From positions 1-41,715 of the forward strand of contig JADHUY010000003.1 of assembly GCA_016784305.1 (NCBI GenBank): DNA of 41,715 nucleotides, in the 5' to 3' direction. Made by a program: the position numbers and the translations under genes. The stretch comes from Parcubacteria group bacterium. GTDB lineage: Bacteria > Patescibacteriota > Minisyncoccia > Phycocordibacterales > JABMNX01. The notes beneath the pieces were generated by a model. The model made no database searches. It was not told the DNA's origin and saw nothing but the letters and a program-made list of their open reading frames with translations. Positions 16,096 through 24,233 of the stretch are shown here, in pieces. Each line of letters starts with the position of its first letter. Positions within the stretch are counted from its first letter, which is position 1.

Positions 16096-16479
16096 ATGTT
16101 TGATTTTCATGAGAGAAGAAAACTAAAGCAGTATGCTTATTCTTTGCCGACTGTAGTTGTTTTGCTTGCAATTGTTGCTTTTTTGGGGAATAGCGTATGG
16201 AGCGTTTACTTGAAGGAGCAAGAGACAAGTGAGAGACTAGAGCAGAGAGAGTCGTACTTAAAGGACATATCAGGGCGAGGGGAGGCTCTTGAAGAGGAGA
16301 TAGACAGGTTAAGTAGTGAAAGGGGCCTAGAAGCCGAACTAAGGAGTAAATTTGAGGTAGCAAGAAGTGGTGAGAAGGTAATTGTTATAGTGGATGCCCC
16401 AGAAGCCAGTATAGGTAAACCAGCAGAAAAAGAAAGTTTTATAAAGGGTCTTGTAGATTTTGTTTTATTTTGGAATTAG
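16096..16479 (+). CDS. FtsB/DivIC family septum formation initiator
   Basis: The start at 16096 (MFDFHERRKLKQY) is preferred over ATG 16078, because TAAAAT at 16082-16087 is an appropriate -10 box that would leave the longer start untranscribed. The 127-residue product has a short cytoplasmic basic end, one membrane segment (SLPTVVVLLAIVAFLGNSVWSVY) and a coiled coil (EQETSERLEQRESYLKDIS ... EALEEEIDRLSSERG), the classic FtsB/DivIC layout. These proteins bridge FtsL and FtsQ in the divisome. The stop is immediately followed by tRNA-Gly. Confidence 0.8.
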   Translation: MFDFHERRKLKQYAYSLPTVVVLLAIVAFLGNSVWSVYLKEQETSERLEQRESYLKDISGRGEALEEEIDRLSSERGLEAELRSKFEVARSGEKVIVIVDAPEASIGKPAEKESFIKGLVDFVLFWN

Positions 16480-16553
16480 GCGGGATTAGTTTAGTGGTAA
16501 AATAGCTGCTTCCCAAGCAGTAGACACGAGTTCGATTCTCGTATCTCGCACCA
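16480..16553 (+). tRNA. tRNA-Gly(CCC)
   Basis: Acceptor GCGGGAT pairs with ATCTCGC. The anticodon stem GCTGC/GCAGT holds the loop TTCCCAA, anticodon CCC. T-arm ACGAGTTCGATTCTCGT; CCA encoded. Its first base directly follows the stop codon of the FtsB-like gene, so the two may be co-transcribed. Confidence 0.95.
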
Positions 16554-16634
16554 TAACGATTTCGTATGCACGTTATTTGTGTTTGAGTCTACTGTGATAT
16601 AATAATTCTCCTTATAAGTTAGTAATTAGAAAAT

Positions 16635-16877
16635 ATGGATAAGAAAGTAACAATATATAGCACACCAACATGTCACTTTTGTCAGCTAGCAAAAGAGTTT
16701 CTGAAAGAAAAAGGGATTGAATATACAGATTATAATGTAGGAGAGGATATGGAGAAGAGACAAGAGATGATGGAGAAAAGCGGGCAGATGTCAGTTCCAG
16801 TAATATTTGTGGGTGATGAAATGATGATTGGATTTGATAAAGGGAAGCTTGCAAAAGCTGTCGGAGTTGAGGCTTAG
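16635..16877 (+). CDS. Glutaredoxin-like thiol-disulfide protein
   Basis: An 80-residue single glutaredoxin fold: KVTIYSTPTCHFCQLAKEFL carries the redox CxxC (CHFC), then MSVPVIFVGDEMMIGFDKGKL with the cis-proline and the GFD motif. This resembles the Mxr1/NrdH-like group of small glutaredoxins. It could reduce ribonucleotide reductase or MsrB, both encoded in this window. A TATAAT box at 16598-16603 and a terminator after the gene make it a single-gene unit. Confidence 0.9.
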   Translation: MDKKVTIYSTPTCHFCQLAKEFLKEKGIEYTDYNVGEDMEKRQEMMEKSGQMSVPVIFVGDEMMIGFDKGKLAKAVGVEA

Positions 16878-16891
16878 TAATGGGATTACAA

Positions 16892-16923
16892 ACAAAAAAT
16901 AGCCCACAAAGGGCTGTTTTTTG
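16892..16923 (+). terminator. Intrinsic terminator of the glutaredoxin gene
   Basis: ACAAAAAATAGCCC pairs with GGGCTGTTTTTTG around ACAAA; a T-run follows. Confidence 0.9.
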
Positions 16924-17011
16924 ATTTCTACGGGACATAGTCTTTAATAGAACTTGCAAGTATAGACGAGGAGATACTAGCTATTTCCATATGACTTGTT
17001 ATCATAAGCGA

Positions 17012-17635
17012 ATGAGAGTTCATTCGGAAAAGAAGCTAATGGAACTAGTTAAACTTAGAAGTACCGGACACAGCATCCAAGAAATTGTCGAAAAGTTAGA
17101 CATGCCCAAGACTACGGTTTGGCACTATATTCAGAACGTGAAAGTTCTGCCACAATATCAACCATCTTTAAAGTCAAAGAGAGGTGGGAGTAGTAAGAGA
17201 AAAGCTAGGAACGAAAGAATAGCAGAGGAGAAATCAGCAGAACTTCTTGAAGGTCCAGACAGAGAAATCCTTACAGCTCTAGCCATGCTTTATTGGGCAG
17301 AGGGAAGTAAGGGGTCACCAGAGTTTATAAATTCTGATGGAAGAATGATCTCTTTATATTTACATATTTTGCGTGATGTACTTGAAATATCGAACGATTC
17401 TCTTAACATTACAATTAGAATTTTTACTGGAATGAATAAGAAAGAATGTGTACAATACTGGGCGCGAGTGACAAGCATCTCACCTGATCGCTTCACAATT
17501 AGGGTAAATGATGGAGGGACTCGCGGAAGAACAAGGTATGGAATGTGTAGAGTCGGAGTGAGAAAAGGCGGACATTTTTTGAAAATGATGCACGCGTTGA
17601 TCGATCAATCTTACAGAAGAATTACAGATTTATAG
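17012..17635 (+). CDS. HTH protein with LAGLIDADG-like domain
   Basis: ATG 17012 (MRVHSEKKLMELVKL) is preferred over 16991. The N-terminal helix-turn-helix (HSIQEIVEKLDMPKTTVWHYIQNV) resembles a resolvase/sigma-type HTH. Residues from about 75 on (REILTALAMLYWAEGSKG ... FINSDGRMISLYLHILRDVLEI) resemble one half of a LAGLIDADG homing-endonuclease fold, as in WhiA. The usual acidic catalytic residue of the first motif appears as AEG, so nuclease activity is uncertain. The TAG stop touches the first base of tRNA-Arg. It may be a DNA-binding regulator or a domesticated homing protein. Confidence 0.65.
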   Translation: MRVHSEKKLMELVKLRSTGHSIQEIVEKLDMPKTTVWHYIQNVKVLPQYQPSLKSKRGGSSKRKARNERIAEEKSAELLEGPDREILTALAMLYWAEGSKGSPEFINSDGRMISLYLHILRDVLEISNDSLNITIRIFTGMNKKECVQYWARVTSISPDRFTIRVNDGGTRGRTRYGMCRVGVRKGGHFLKMMHALIDQSYRRITDL

Positions 17636-17708
17636 GCCCCTGTAGTTTAACGGATTAGAACGGATCCCTCCTAAGGATCTGATCCAGGTTCGATTCCTGG
17701 CGGGGGCA
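17636..17708 (+). tRNA. tRNA-Arg(CCT)
   Basis: Acceptor GCCCCTG pairs with CGGGGGC. The anticodon stem GATCC/GGATC holds the loop CTCCTAA, anticodon CCT. T-arm CCAGGTTCGATTCCTGG. CCA is not encoded. It begins on the base after the stop of the HTH-LAGLIDADG gene. Confidence 0.95.
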
Positions 17709-17809
17709 CACATTGAAACTTCTTCGGAAGTTAGAAAACCAGCAGGCAGTGGTTCGCATAAAGGTCAGTATTTCTGCACAGACAAAAGTTTGATATAATT
17801 TCTGTACGT

Positions 17810-18136
17810 ATGATGGATGATAGAGAATTGCTTAGAAAGAGTTTGGAGCTTGCCGAAGAAAATAACCGTCTTTTAAGAAAGATGAGAAGAGGTGCTATTT
17901 GGGGTGGAATCTTTAAGATTATATGGCTTGCCATATTGATTGGGGTTCCAGTATATGTTTATATTACATACCTTCAGCCGATACTTGGAGATGTACTAGA
18001 TACAATTGAAACAGTTCAGGACGCTGGAAATAAAGTGCAGGGCTTAGGTGATGGCCTGGGAGATCAGTTAAGAGGGTTTTTTGAACAGCTAAAGGAGTCT
18101 GGTGCAAGCGGAGGTATACAGCTACCCACATTGTAA
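17810..18136 (+). CDS. Small membrane protein (108 aa)
   Basis: Not a family I can name. An amphipathic, charged N-terminus (RELLRKSLELAEENNRLLRKMRR) is likely coiled-coil, followed by one membrane helix (GIFKIIWLAILIGVPVYVYITYL) and a Gly/Gln-rich tail with a second possible amphipathic helix. TATAAT at 17794-17799 stands 10 bases before the ATG, with no ribosome-binding site, so the mRNA is probably leaderless. Small proteins of this type are common in CPR genomes. Confidence 0.75.
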   Translation: MMDDRELLRKSLELAEENNRLLRKMRRGAIWGGIFKIIWLAILIGVPVYVYITYLQPILGDVLDTIETVQDAGNKVQGLGDGLGDQLRGFFEQLKESGASGGIQLPTL

Positions 18137-18160
18137 AGAGTATAGAAATAGAAATTAAAT

Positions 18161-18236
18161 GCTCAGGTAGCTCAGTTGGTAGAGCACTTGTTTGAAGCAC
18201 AAGGGGTCGCCGGTTCGAGACCGGCCCTGAGCACCA
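18161..18236 (+). tRNA. tRNA-Phe(GAA)
   Basis: Acceptor GCTCAGG pairs with CCTGAGC. The anticodon stem CTTGT/ACAAG holds the loop TTGAAGC, anticodon GAA. T-arm GCCGGTTCGAGACCGGC; CCA encoded. Its 3' end is repeated as an inverted copy 70 bases downstream. Confidence 0.96.
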
Positions 18237-18240
18237 AGGT

Positions 18241-18279
18241 AAAAGAAAAAGCGCATTCTAAGAATGTGTTTTTTCTTTT
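18241..18279 (+). terminator. Terminator after tRNA-Phe
   Basis: AAAAGAAAAAGCGCATTCT pairs with AATGTGTTTTTTCTTTT around AAG. A second hairpin, GAACGCAAA/TTTGCGTTC (18281-18302), follows at once. Both lie between the tRNA 3' end and its inverted copy. Confidence 0.8.
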
Positions 18280-18305
18280 AGAACGCAAACCGCTTTGCGT
18301 TCGTG

Positions 18306-18315
18306 CCTTGGTGCT
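18306..18315 (-). repeat. Inverted copy of the tRNA-Phe 3' end
   Basis: CCTTGGTGCT is the exact complement of AGCACCAAGG at 18230-18239, the acceptor end, CCA and three trailing bases of tRNA-Phe. A second, imperfect inverted copy of the tRNA T-arm is at about 18450-18468 (GTCGGTCTCGAAAGACGG). Confidence 0.6.
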
Positions 18316-18359
18316 AGGCGGAGACATGTTTTGATTATCCTTAAAGTCAAAACAGTCGA

Positions 18360-18411
18360 GCCCGGGGAGGAAGTTCTTAACGAGCCTGCGAGTTTAGAAA
18401 CTTGACCCCGC
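18360..18411 (+). repeat. 3'-end module hairpin M1
   Basis: Outer helix CGGGG/CCCCG, internal loop AGG/GA, inner helix AAGTT/AACTT, then CTTA ... TTTAG. Shares its layout with M2-M6. A short terminator-like hairpin GGCAC/GTGCC with a T-run (18419-18440) follows. Confidence 0.65.
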
Positions 18412-18498
18412 AAGATAGGGCACTTTTGGTGCCTTCTTTTTATTTTGATGTCGGTCTCGAAAGACGGAATGCCACACCTCTGAGGAGGTGTGGCATGA

Positions 18499-18567
18499 GT
18501 CCGGGTAGAAAGTTCTTAGCGAGTTGGAGCACGAAGTGCGAACAAAAGCTTAGAAACTTGACTCCAC
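18499..18567 (+). repeat. 3'-end module hairpin M2
   Basis: CGGG-T-AGA-AAGTTCTTAGCGAG ... CTTAGAAACTT-GA-CTCC: the same inner helix and internal loop as M1, with a small hairpin GCACGAAGTGC in the apical loop. A perfect 12-bp hairpin (ATGCCACACCTC, 18469-18496) lies just upstream. Confidence 0.65.
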
Positions 18568-18574
18568 AACATAC

Positions 18575-18598
18575 AAAAAACCGACAATGGCGGTTTTT
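18575..18598. terminator. Bidirectional terminator
   Basis: AAAAAACCG / CGGTTTTT around ACAATGG, between the tRNA-Phe region and the convergent hsp20 gene. Confidence 0.85.
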
Positions 18599-18601
18599 GC
18601 T

Positions 18602-19120
18602 TTAGTTAGATTTAACTTTAAGTTTAGTTTCCTTGTCCTTGTCTATTTTCGGAAGTTTTATTGTAAGTACACCGTGTTTTTCTTTTGCTTCAGCTTCTTC
18701 TACCTCAACTTCCTGCGGAAGAAGTATCGTTCTTGAAAATGAGCCCCAGTAAAGTTCACGGTAAAAATAGTCATCCTCATTAACTTCTTTATGCTCCTCT
18801 CGCTTGCCACGAATAGTTATCATGTCGCGAGTAATTGATACATCTAAATGGTCCGGGCGAACTCCGGCCACGACAGCTCTAATTATTATATGTTCAGGCG
18901 TCTGATATACGTCTACAGAAAGCTGGCCCTCATCTTCTTCAAGGTCTTCTTCCATAGCCTGTGTCATTGCACCGGTTTCTTCTTCTAGAGTTTCTGCCCT
19001 TGACCCGACATTAGCCATGGTTCTTCTAGCGGGTGTCTCCTCCTCTTCAAATGAGTCGTTATAGTCATCAAGCGCAACCGTGCCGGTGAGTCGTTCGAAA
19101 AATGATCTTTTTGATGCCAT
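18602..19120 (-). CDS. Hsp20/alpha-crystallin small heat shock protein
   Basis: A 172-residue small chaperone that holds unfolded proteins. An acidic N-terminal region of about 65 residues precedes the alpha-crystallin domain: LSVDVYQTPEHIIIRAVVAGVRPDHLDVSITRDMITIRGKR, FYRELYWGSFSRTILLP and the GVLTIKLPK end. The C-terminal I-x-I/V anchor is not obvious. It is the last gene of a minus-strand cluster after prsW, with a one-base gap. Confidence 0.92.
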   Translation of the reverse strand: MASKRSFFERLTGTVALDDYNDSFEEEETPARRTMANVGSRAETLEEETGAMTQAMEEDLEEDEGQLSVDVYQTPEHIIIRAVVAGVRPDHLDVSITRDMITIRGKREEHKEVNEDDYFYRELYWGSFSRTILLPQEVEVEEAEAKEKHGVLTIKLPKIDKDKETKLKVKSN

Positions 19121-19121
19121 A

Positions 19122-19829
19122 TTATCTTTTTCTTTTAATAAAACGGAAGTTAGGTTTCTTGATTCGCTTAATTTTTTCGAAGAAAAGAATGAGCACTAAT
19201 ATCCCAAGCCAAACACCAAGAAATATAAACAGAATCTTATCTCCGTTACTGTTTATTATAAATAAGTTGAAAAGAGCATGCAAAGTTATGGCGAGGATAA
19301 TTCCAATCCATAAGAAGTGTCTTTTGGCCCGATTGGACTTATAAAAGGAAAGAGCCATTGCCACTCCTATGGTTGCTGAGGACAGTACATGAAGAAGAGT
19401 TGCCCCAAAGAAGCGTAGATTACCAGTAAGAATGCTTTCTATAATTGAACCATCAGCCAATGGGTTTAGGAGAAATAATGTGTTTTCAAGCGCGGAAAAG
19501 CCAAGTGCTATGGTAATCATGTATATCATCGCGTCTATTGGCTCGTTCATCGCACGACGACGTAAAACAGTGATATGTGCACCAAAGTACTTAATTAGTT
19601 CCTCAATAGAAGCCCATACAATTATCAAAGTGGTACCGCTAAGATACCCCATGACGTATTTTTGTGGTGGTATGACAAGAGGAACTAATATCATTCCAAC
19701 CACAAAGGTTAGAAAGATGAGTGACCTTGGCTCTGGGTGTCTATCTTCTTTAAGCCAAAACCAAAGCCATAATAATGCTGGCAGGATTCCGCCTAGGAGT
19801 GCAAAGAACAGTGTTTGTGTTGTTATCAT
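19122..19829 (-). CDS. PrsW family intramembrane metalloprotease
   Basis: A 235-residue protein with about seven hydrophobic segments. It shows the PrsW/CAAX-type motifs EELIKYF (glutamate pair), ALGFSALENTLFLL and the late histidine segments (LLHVLSS; LAITLHALFN) that make up the metal site. In Bacillus, PrsW cleaves an anti-sigma factor; the substrate here is unknown. Its start touches the valS stop, so it is probably co-transcribed with valS and hsp20. Confidence 0.88.
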   Translation of the reverse strand: MITTQTLFFALLGGILPALLWLWFWLKEDRHPEPRSLIFLTFVVGMILVPLVIPPQKYVMGYLSGTTLIIVWASIEELIKYFGAHITVLRRRAMNEPIDAMIYMITIALGFSALENTLFLLNPLADGSIIESILTGNLRFFGATLLHVLSSATIGVAMALSFYKSNRAKRHFLWIGIILAITLHALFNLFIINSNGDKILFIFLGVWLGILVLILFFEKIKRIKKPNFRFIKRKR

Positions 19830-22025
19830 CTAGTTTATGTGTGCTGGCCATTTTGTGACCATAAGTAATTCTCGGTCTTTCTTCGGAAGAGATGACCAAA
19901 TCTCTTCAGTAACATATGGCATGAATGGATGAAGTAGTTTCAGGCTTGTTGTTAATATTTCATAAAGAGTCCACTTTCTTGAAAGCTTTTCATAGCTATC
20001 TTCTCCATTTAATACTTCTTTTGACTCTTCAAGTATAACATCAGCCAGACTGTGCCATATATATTGGTATATCTTGTCTGCCGCAAGGTCCAATCTATAT
20101 TTTTCAATATCTTCTGTGGCACTCCTTACAGTTTCTTCAAGCTCACGTAGAAGCCCTTCGTCTTTTTCAGTGAGGGGAGGTCTCTCTTTTAGTTCAGAGT
20201 TTTCAATATTTGAAAGAATAAATCTTGATATATTCCAAATTTTATTTGCAAAATGTTTGTATCCTTTAATTTTATTTTCAGAAAGCTTTAAGTCGTTTCC
20301 TGGAGCCACACCTATAATTAGAGAGAGTCGGGTTGCGTCCCCTCCGTATTTTTGAATCATATCAAGCGGGTCGATAATGTTTCCAATGGATTTACTCATC
20401 TTTTGTCCTTTCTCGTCTCTAACTAATCCGTGAAGATAAACTGTCTTAAATGGAGTATCTCCAAGGTGAAAACCACTCATTAAAATCATTCGTGCTACCC
20501 AAAAGAAAATAATGTCGTAGCCTGTTTCAAGTACATTTGTGGGATGATATTCCGTTAGGTCGGAAGTTGTCTCTGGCCAACCTAGGGTTGAGAACGTCCA
20601 AAGACCAGAAGAAAACCATGTATCAAGAGTATCTGGGTCCTGCTCCCATCCAGCTTTCTCTGGTTCTTTCACTCCTACGTACATTTTTTTGTCCTTGTAC
20701 CAAACAGGAATACGATGTCCAAACCAAATCTGCCTGCTAATACACCACGGTCGTAGGTTATCAATCCAGTGGTAATATGTTTTTTTGAAACGCTCCGGTA
20801 AAATATCAATTTGTCCGCTTTCAACTGTTTTTTTCATTAGCTTCTTTAGGGTAGTAGAGCTTCCAGAGCGAATGCCTTCTATTTTTGAGTCTTCAAGTAC
20901 AAACTCCTTATCAACATCTATGAACCACTGTTCTTTTATTTGTGGCTCTATTGTAGCGCCACCCCTATCGTTTATTGAAAGAGAGTGGACATAGCCTTCG
21001 TCAATACTTTCAACGAGACCTTTTTTCTCTAATTTCTCAACAATTAAGTCTCTAGCCTTTTTAATATGCATCCCTTTAAATTCTCCGGCTATAGGAAGAA
21101 GCTTTCCGTTGTAGTCAATAATTTGTTCTTTATCCAAATCGTGCCTTTCAGCGATTTCAAAGTCTGTTAGGTCATGCCATGGCGTGATTGTCATAACTCC
21201 AGTACCAAACTCCATGTCCACAGCACTATCTTTTATAATAGTTGCAGTGATGGGCCCGTTTATCCATTCTAGTTCGATTTTGTCCCCGTGCTTGTATTTA
21301 CTGTAGCGTTTGTCATCAGGATGCATCACGACGTACTTGTCGCCAAACTTTGTTTCAGGCCGCGCGGTACCTATTATAAAAGGCCCATATTTGAGGTAAT
21401 AAAATTTATCTTTTGTTTCTTTTCGTACCATCTCATCATCTGAGACCGTAGTTTGCAGAGCTGGGTCCCAGTTCACAATGCGGGCGCCGCGATAAATAAG
21501 TCCAGCTTCGTACATGCGAACAAATGCAGTCATAACCGCGTGGTATCTTTTTTCGTCTAGGGTATATGCATATCTACTCCAATCAAGAGAAGACCCCATT
21601 TTCCTCAGTTGGTTAAGAATGATTGATTTACTATCTTCAGTAAAAACATTTATTCTCTTCATCAGCTCTTCTCTGCCGATGTCATATCTAGTCTTTTTTT
21701 CTTTTTTATATATTTCGCTTTCTACTTTTGACTGTGTAGCTATGGCCGCCGAGTCTGTGCCAGGTATCCACAGTGTTTTTTTGCCACGCATTCTATTAAA
21801 GCGAACAATAATATCTTCAATAGCAAGCATTGCTGCGTGTCCCATATGAAGAGTTCCAGTCACATTTGGAGGTGGAAGTACAATTGAGAAGGTTTCAGCG
21901 TCGGCACTGCATATTCCAGCTTCTACACACTTGTCAGGGTTAAAAAACCCACTATCCTCCCACTTCTGGTAGATTTTATCCTCTGTAGCTTGCGGGTCGT
22001 ATGGTTTTAGAAACTTATCGTCCAT
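19830..22025 (-). CDS. valS: Valyl-tRNA synthetase
   Basis: A 731-residue class I synthetase that charges tRNA-Val. The HIGH motif is HMGH in PPPNVTGTLHMGHA and the KMSKS motif is present in GQKMSKSIGN. The CP1 editing domain is recognisable (YGPFIIGTARPETKFGDKYVVMHP, MTITPWHDLTDFEIAERHDL). The anticodon domain ends soon after LHPFMPYVTEEIWSSLP, so the C-terminal coiled coil found in most bacterial ValS proteins (about 880-950 aa) is missing. tRNA-Val(GAC) lies 2 kb upstream in the same cluster. No T-box leader was seen. Confidence 0.95.
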   Translation of the reverse strand: MDDKFLKPYDPQATEDKIYQKWEDSGFFNPDKCVEAGICSADAETFSIVLPPPNVTGTLHMGHAAMLAIEDIIVRFNRMRGKKTLWIPGTDSAAIATQSKVESEIYKKEKKTRYDIGREELMKRINVFTEDSKSIILNQLRKMGSSLDWSRYAYTLDEKRYHAVMTAFVRMYEAGLIYRGARIVNWDPALQTTVSDDEMVRKETKDKFYYLKYGPFIIGTARPETKFGDKYVVMHPDDKRYSKYKHGDKIELEWINGPITATIIKDSAVDMEFGTGVMTITPWHDLTDFEIAERHDLDKEQIIDYNGKLLPIAGEFKGMHIKKARDLIVEKLEKKGLVESIDEGYVHSLSINDRGGATIEPQIKEQWFIDVDKEFVLEDSKIEGIRSGSSTTLKKLMKKTVESGQIDILPERFKKTYYHWIDNLRPWCISRQIWFGHRIPVWYKDKKMYVGVKEPEKAGWEQDPDTLDTWFSSGLWTFSTLGWPETTSDLTEYHPTNVLETGYDIIFFWVARMILMSGFHLGDTPFKTVYLHGLVRDEKGQKMSKSIGNIIDPLDMIQKYGGDATRLSLIIGVAPGNDLKLSENKIKGYKHFANKIWNISRFILSNIENSELKERPPLTEKDEGLLRELEETVRSATEDIEKYRLDLAADKIYQYIWHSLADVILEESKEVLNGEDSYEKLSRKWTLYEILTTSLKLLHPFMPYVTEEIWSSLPKKDRELLMVTKWPAHIN

Positions 22026-22073
22026 AAACGATATATTATCACAAAAGGGCTTAATTTCAGCTTTATTTAAGGT

Positions 22074-23225
22074 TTACAGAGAAAGGTTGCCGTTTGCCAC
22101 GATATTCCCTGGCTCTGGTATCGGCTTCATTGATTTAAGCTTGAAATAGGCCACTGTGGCTATCATTATGGCGTTGTCAGTAGATAGTCTAGCATCTGGT
22201 ATATATACCGATAAATCGGTATATTCTTGTTTGAGGTTTGTTACAGCTTCTCTTATATTTTTATTTGCTGATACTCCGCCTCCAACTATTACAGACTTTG
22301 CCCCGTACTCTTCTACAGCTCGTTTTGTTTTTGAGACTAAAACTTCGGTAACTGCATCTTCAAACTCACGCGAGATTATTTTCTTATCTTCCTCACTTAA
22401 CCCACCAATATCCTTTATTAGATAAAGTACTGCGGTTTTAAGCCCTGAAAAAGAAAAGTCAAAACTATCTTCATGAATCATGGGGCGGGGGAGTTCATAT
22501 TTTCTTTCAAGGTTATCTTTTCGCGCCATTTCGGCAAGTTTTGATATTTCTGGCCCACCCGGGTACTCTAGCCCCATCATGCGTGCAACTTTATCAAATG
22601 CTTCTCCCACCGCGTCGTCTTTTGTCTCACCAATTACTTTGTACTCGCCAATTTTATTCATCAATACGAGCTCGGTATGTCCTCCTGAAATTAAAAGTGC
22701 TATTGATGGGCTTTCGGGTTTCTCAACCCCTTCATTCTTCATTAAAGAAGCAATGATGTGCCCCTCCATGTGGTTTATAGGAACAAGAGGTAAGTCCCAG
22801 ACTAGAGAGAGTGCTTTTGCAAAGTTAATTCCAACCCATAGTGCTGGTTCAAGTCCTGGTCCACTGGTAACAGCTATTGCGTCAATATCTGGTTTCTTTA
22901 GTCTTGAAAGAAGTGTTACGAAGTGAACAAATAGTTCTGGCTCGCGAAAAAGCAGTTCTTTTATTTTTTCAAATTGCTCTTTGGATATCTCACTTCCTTC
23001 AGAAGCTACATACAGGCCGGACTCCTTTAGAGTATTAAGGAGTAGGGGGGTTAAGTTTTTTGAGTGTTCTCTTTTAGCAACACTAGGGTAAACTCCGCCG
23101 TATTCTTTATGCATTTCAACTTGCGAGAATAGGGAATCACCAAGCACGCTAAAATTAGCGCCATCGGTTTCTACCAAACTAACTGCAGTTTCGTCGCAAC
23201 TTGTTTCTATTGCAAGTATTTTCAT
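22074..23225 (-). CDS. tsaD: tRNA N6-threonylcarbamoyladenosine transferase TsaD
   Basis: Start chosen at 23225 (MKILAIETSCDETAVSL), which overlaps the MazG-like stop as ATGA; the ORF-track start lies 3 codons upstream. TsaD transfers threonylcarbamoyl to A37 of ANN-reading tRNAs. Motifs: metal-binding HMEGH, SPSIALLISGGHTELVLM, ALWVGINFAKALSL, IVGGGVSANKNIR and a late TDNAIMIA with its aspartate. An insertion of about 40 residues follows the SVAKREHSKNLTPLL segment (YVASEGSEISKEQFEKIKELLF), making the protein longer than the usual 335-345. Confidence 0.95.
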   Translation of the reverse strand: MKILAIETSCDETAVSLVETDGANFSVLGDSLFSQVEMHKEYGGVYPSVAKREHSKNLTPLLLNTLKESGLYVASEGSEISKEQFEKIKELLFREPELFVHFVTLLSRLKKPDIDAIAVTSGPGLEPALWVGINFAKALSLVWDLPLVPINHMEGHIIASLMKNEGVEKPESPSIALLISGGHTELVLMNKIGEYKVIGETKDDAVGEAFDKVARMMGLEYPGGPEISKLAEMARKDNLERKYELPRPMIHEDSFDFSFSGLKTAVLYLIKDIGGLSEEDKKIISREFEDAVTEVLVSKTKRAVEEYGAKSVIVGGGVSANKNIREAVTNLKQEYTDLSVYIPDARLSTDNAIMIATVAYFKLKSMKPIPEPGNIVANGNLSL

Positions 23226-23548
23226 TTTGCCCACGTTCGGTCTTGATTTATCTTTTCTTTTTCCCTAAAAGCTTGCTCTAAGTCAACTTCAAAGCGGTTT
23301 GCTATATCTAAGAGATATATAAAGACATCCGCAATCTCTGAGTCGATTTCTTCGTGGTCTCGTGTTTTGTCTTTCATAATCTCTTTAGAAGCATGTTTAG
23401 CAGCCTTTGCCATTTCACCTGATTCTTCTAAGAATTTCATAAAAACATCTGAAGTAGTTTGATCATCAAAACCACGTTCACGAACCATGAGCGCGATGTA
23501 GTCTTGAAAGTCTTTTAGTGTTGGGTCTTTTTTTAATTCCAGTTTCAT
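23222..23548 (-). CDS. MazG-like nucleotide pyrophosphohydrolase
   Basis: A 108-residue all-alpha NTP pyrophosphatase. The metal-binding motif is EESGEMAKAAK followed by EIDSEIADVFIYLLDIANRF, the EExxE...ExxD pattern of the MazG/dUTPase-2 superfamily. Such enzymes clean up non-canonical nucleotides. Both ends overlap neighbours by 4 bases (ATGA), so it is translationally coupled with the GrpB gene upstream and tsaD downstream. Confidence 0.85.
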   Translation of the reverse strand: MKLELKKDPTLKDFQDYIALMVRERGFDDQTTSDVFMKFLEESGEMAKAAKHASKEIMKDKTRDHEEIDSEIADVFIYLLDIANRFEVDLEQAFREKEKINQDRTWAK

Positions 23549-24078
23549 ATATTTGATAATTTTACCTTGTTTAAGATATCGTTAATAAACTCTATTTTTC
23601 TTCTATAATACTCTCTAGTACTTGTATGGTCGCCTGATTCCTTTAGTTTTTCGTATGCTTTAAGGGTTTCTGGATGCTCTTTAAGGTATTTTTCAAATTT
23701 AATACTATCTAGCCAGTTGTGACACTTTTTATTTACTAGAAATATATCAACATGTTTTTTGTCTATAAAAGTTACAAAGCGCATTCTTTCTAGTGGGTAA
23801 TTACTCTTTGGCTCTCCAAACAATTTAGTTAGTGGGGCTATAAAGTTGTTAAAACTTTCTGGTGGCACTGGAACATAAACATCAATTTCATCTTGCCCAG
23901 ATATCCCGAGACTAGTAGCTCCGTGGTGTTCAACATCTATTGATTTTCCTAGTCTAGATTGTATGAGCGATTTTACTCTCTCAAATTTCTCCCCACAACT
24001 TGGGTCAAAAGGACGAATCTTTATTTTTGAACTATTTGAAAGATGAGCCAGCCATTTTTCTTGATTGTTTGTTGGCAT
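23545..24078 (-). CDS. GrpB/UPF0157 family nucleotidyltransferase-like protein
   Basis: A 177-residue protein with the UPF0157 pattern: IKIRPFDPSCGEKFERVKSLI, VEHHGATSLGISGQDEIDVYVPV (a nucleotidyltransferase-like G-S/T-x-G with aspartates) and late KFEKYLKEHPETLKAYEKLK. The family is related to nucleotidyltransferases; its substrate is not known. First gene of a coupled trio with the MazG-like gene and tsaD. Confidence 0.82.
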   Translation of the reverse strand: MPTNNQEKWLAHLSNSSKIKIRPFDPSCGEKFERVKSLIQSRLGKSIDVEHHGATSLGISGQDEIDVYVPVPPESFNNFIAPLTKLFGEPKSNYPLERMRFVTFIDKKHVDIFLVNKKCHNWLDSIKFEKYLKEHPETLKAYEKLKESGDHTSTREYYRRKIEFINDILNKVKLSNI

Positions 24079-24113
24079 TTTACTTTTTAACTTTCATATT
24101 GATTATAAAATTG

Positions 24114-24186
24114 TGGGCGGTAGAGGATTCGAACCTCTGACCTCATCAACGTCAATGACGCGCTCTACCAACTGAGCTAACCGCCC
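24114..24186 (-). tRNA. tRNA-Val(GAC)
   Basis: Acceptor GGGCGGT pairs with ACCGCCC. The anticodon stem CGTCA/TGATG holds the loop TTGACGT, anticodon GAC. T-arm AGAGGTTCGAATCCTCT. CCA is not encoded. It lies between a hypothetical gene and grpB on the same strand. Confidence 0.93.
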
Positions 24187-24233
24187 ATATAGATGGGATT
24201 GTAGCAAAAACATAGCGTTTTCGCAGATTTAGT

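Noticed and set aside
22026-22073. T-box leader for valS
   Set aside because: The upstream gap is under 50 bases and has no specifier loop or T-box sequence.
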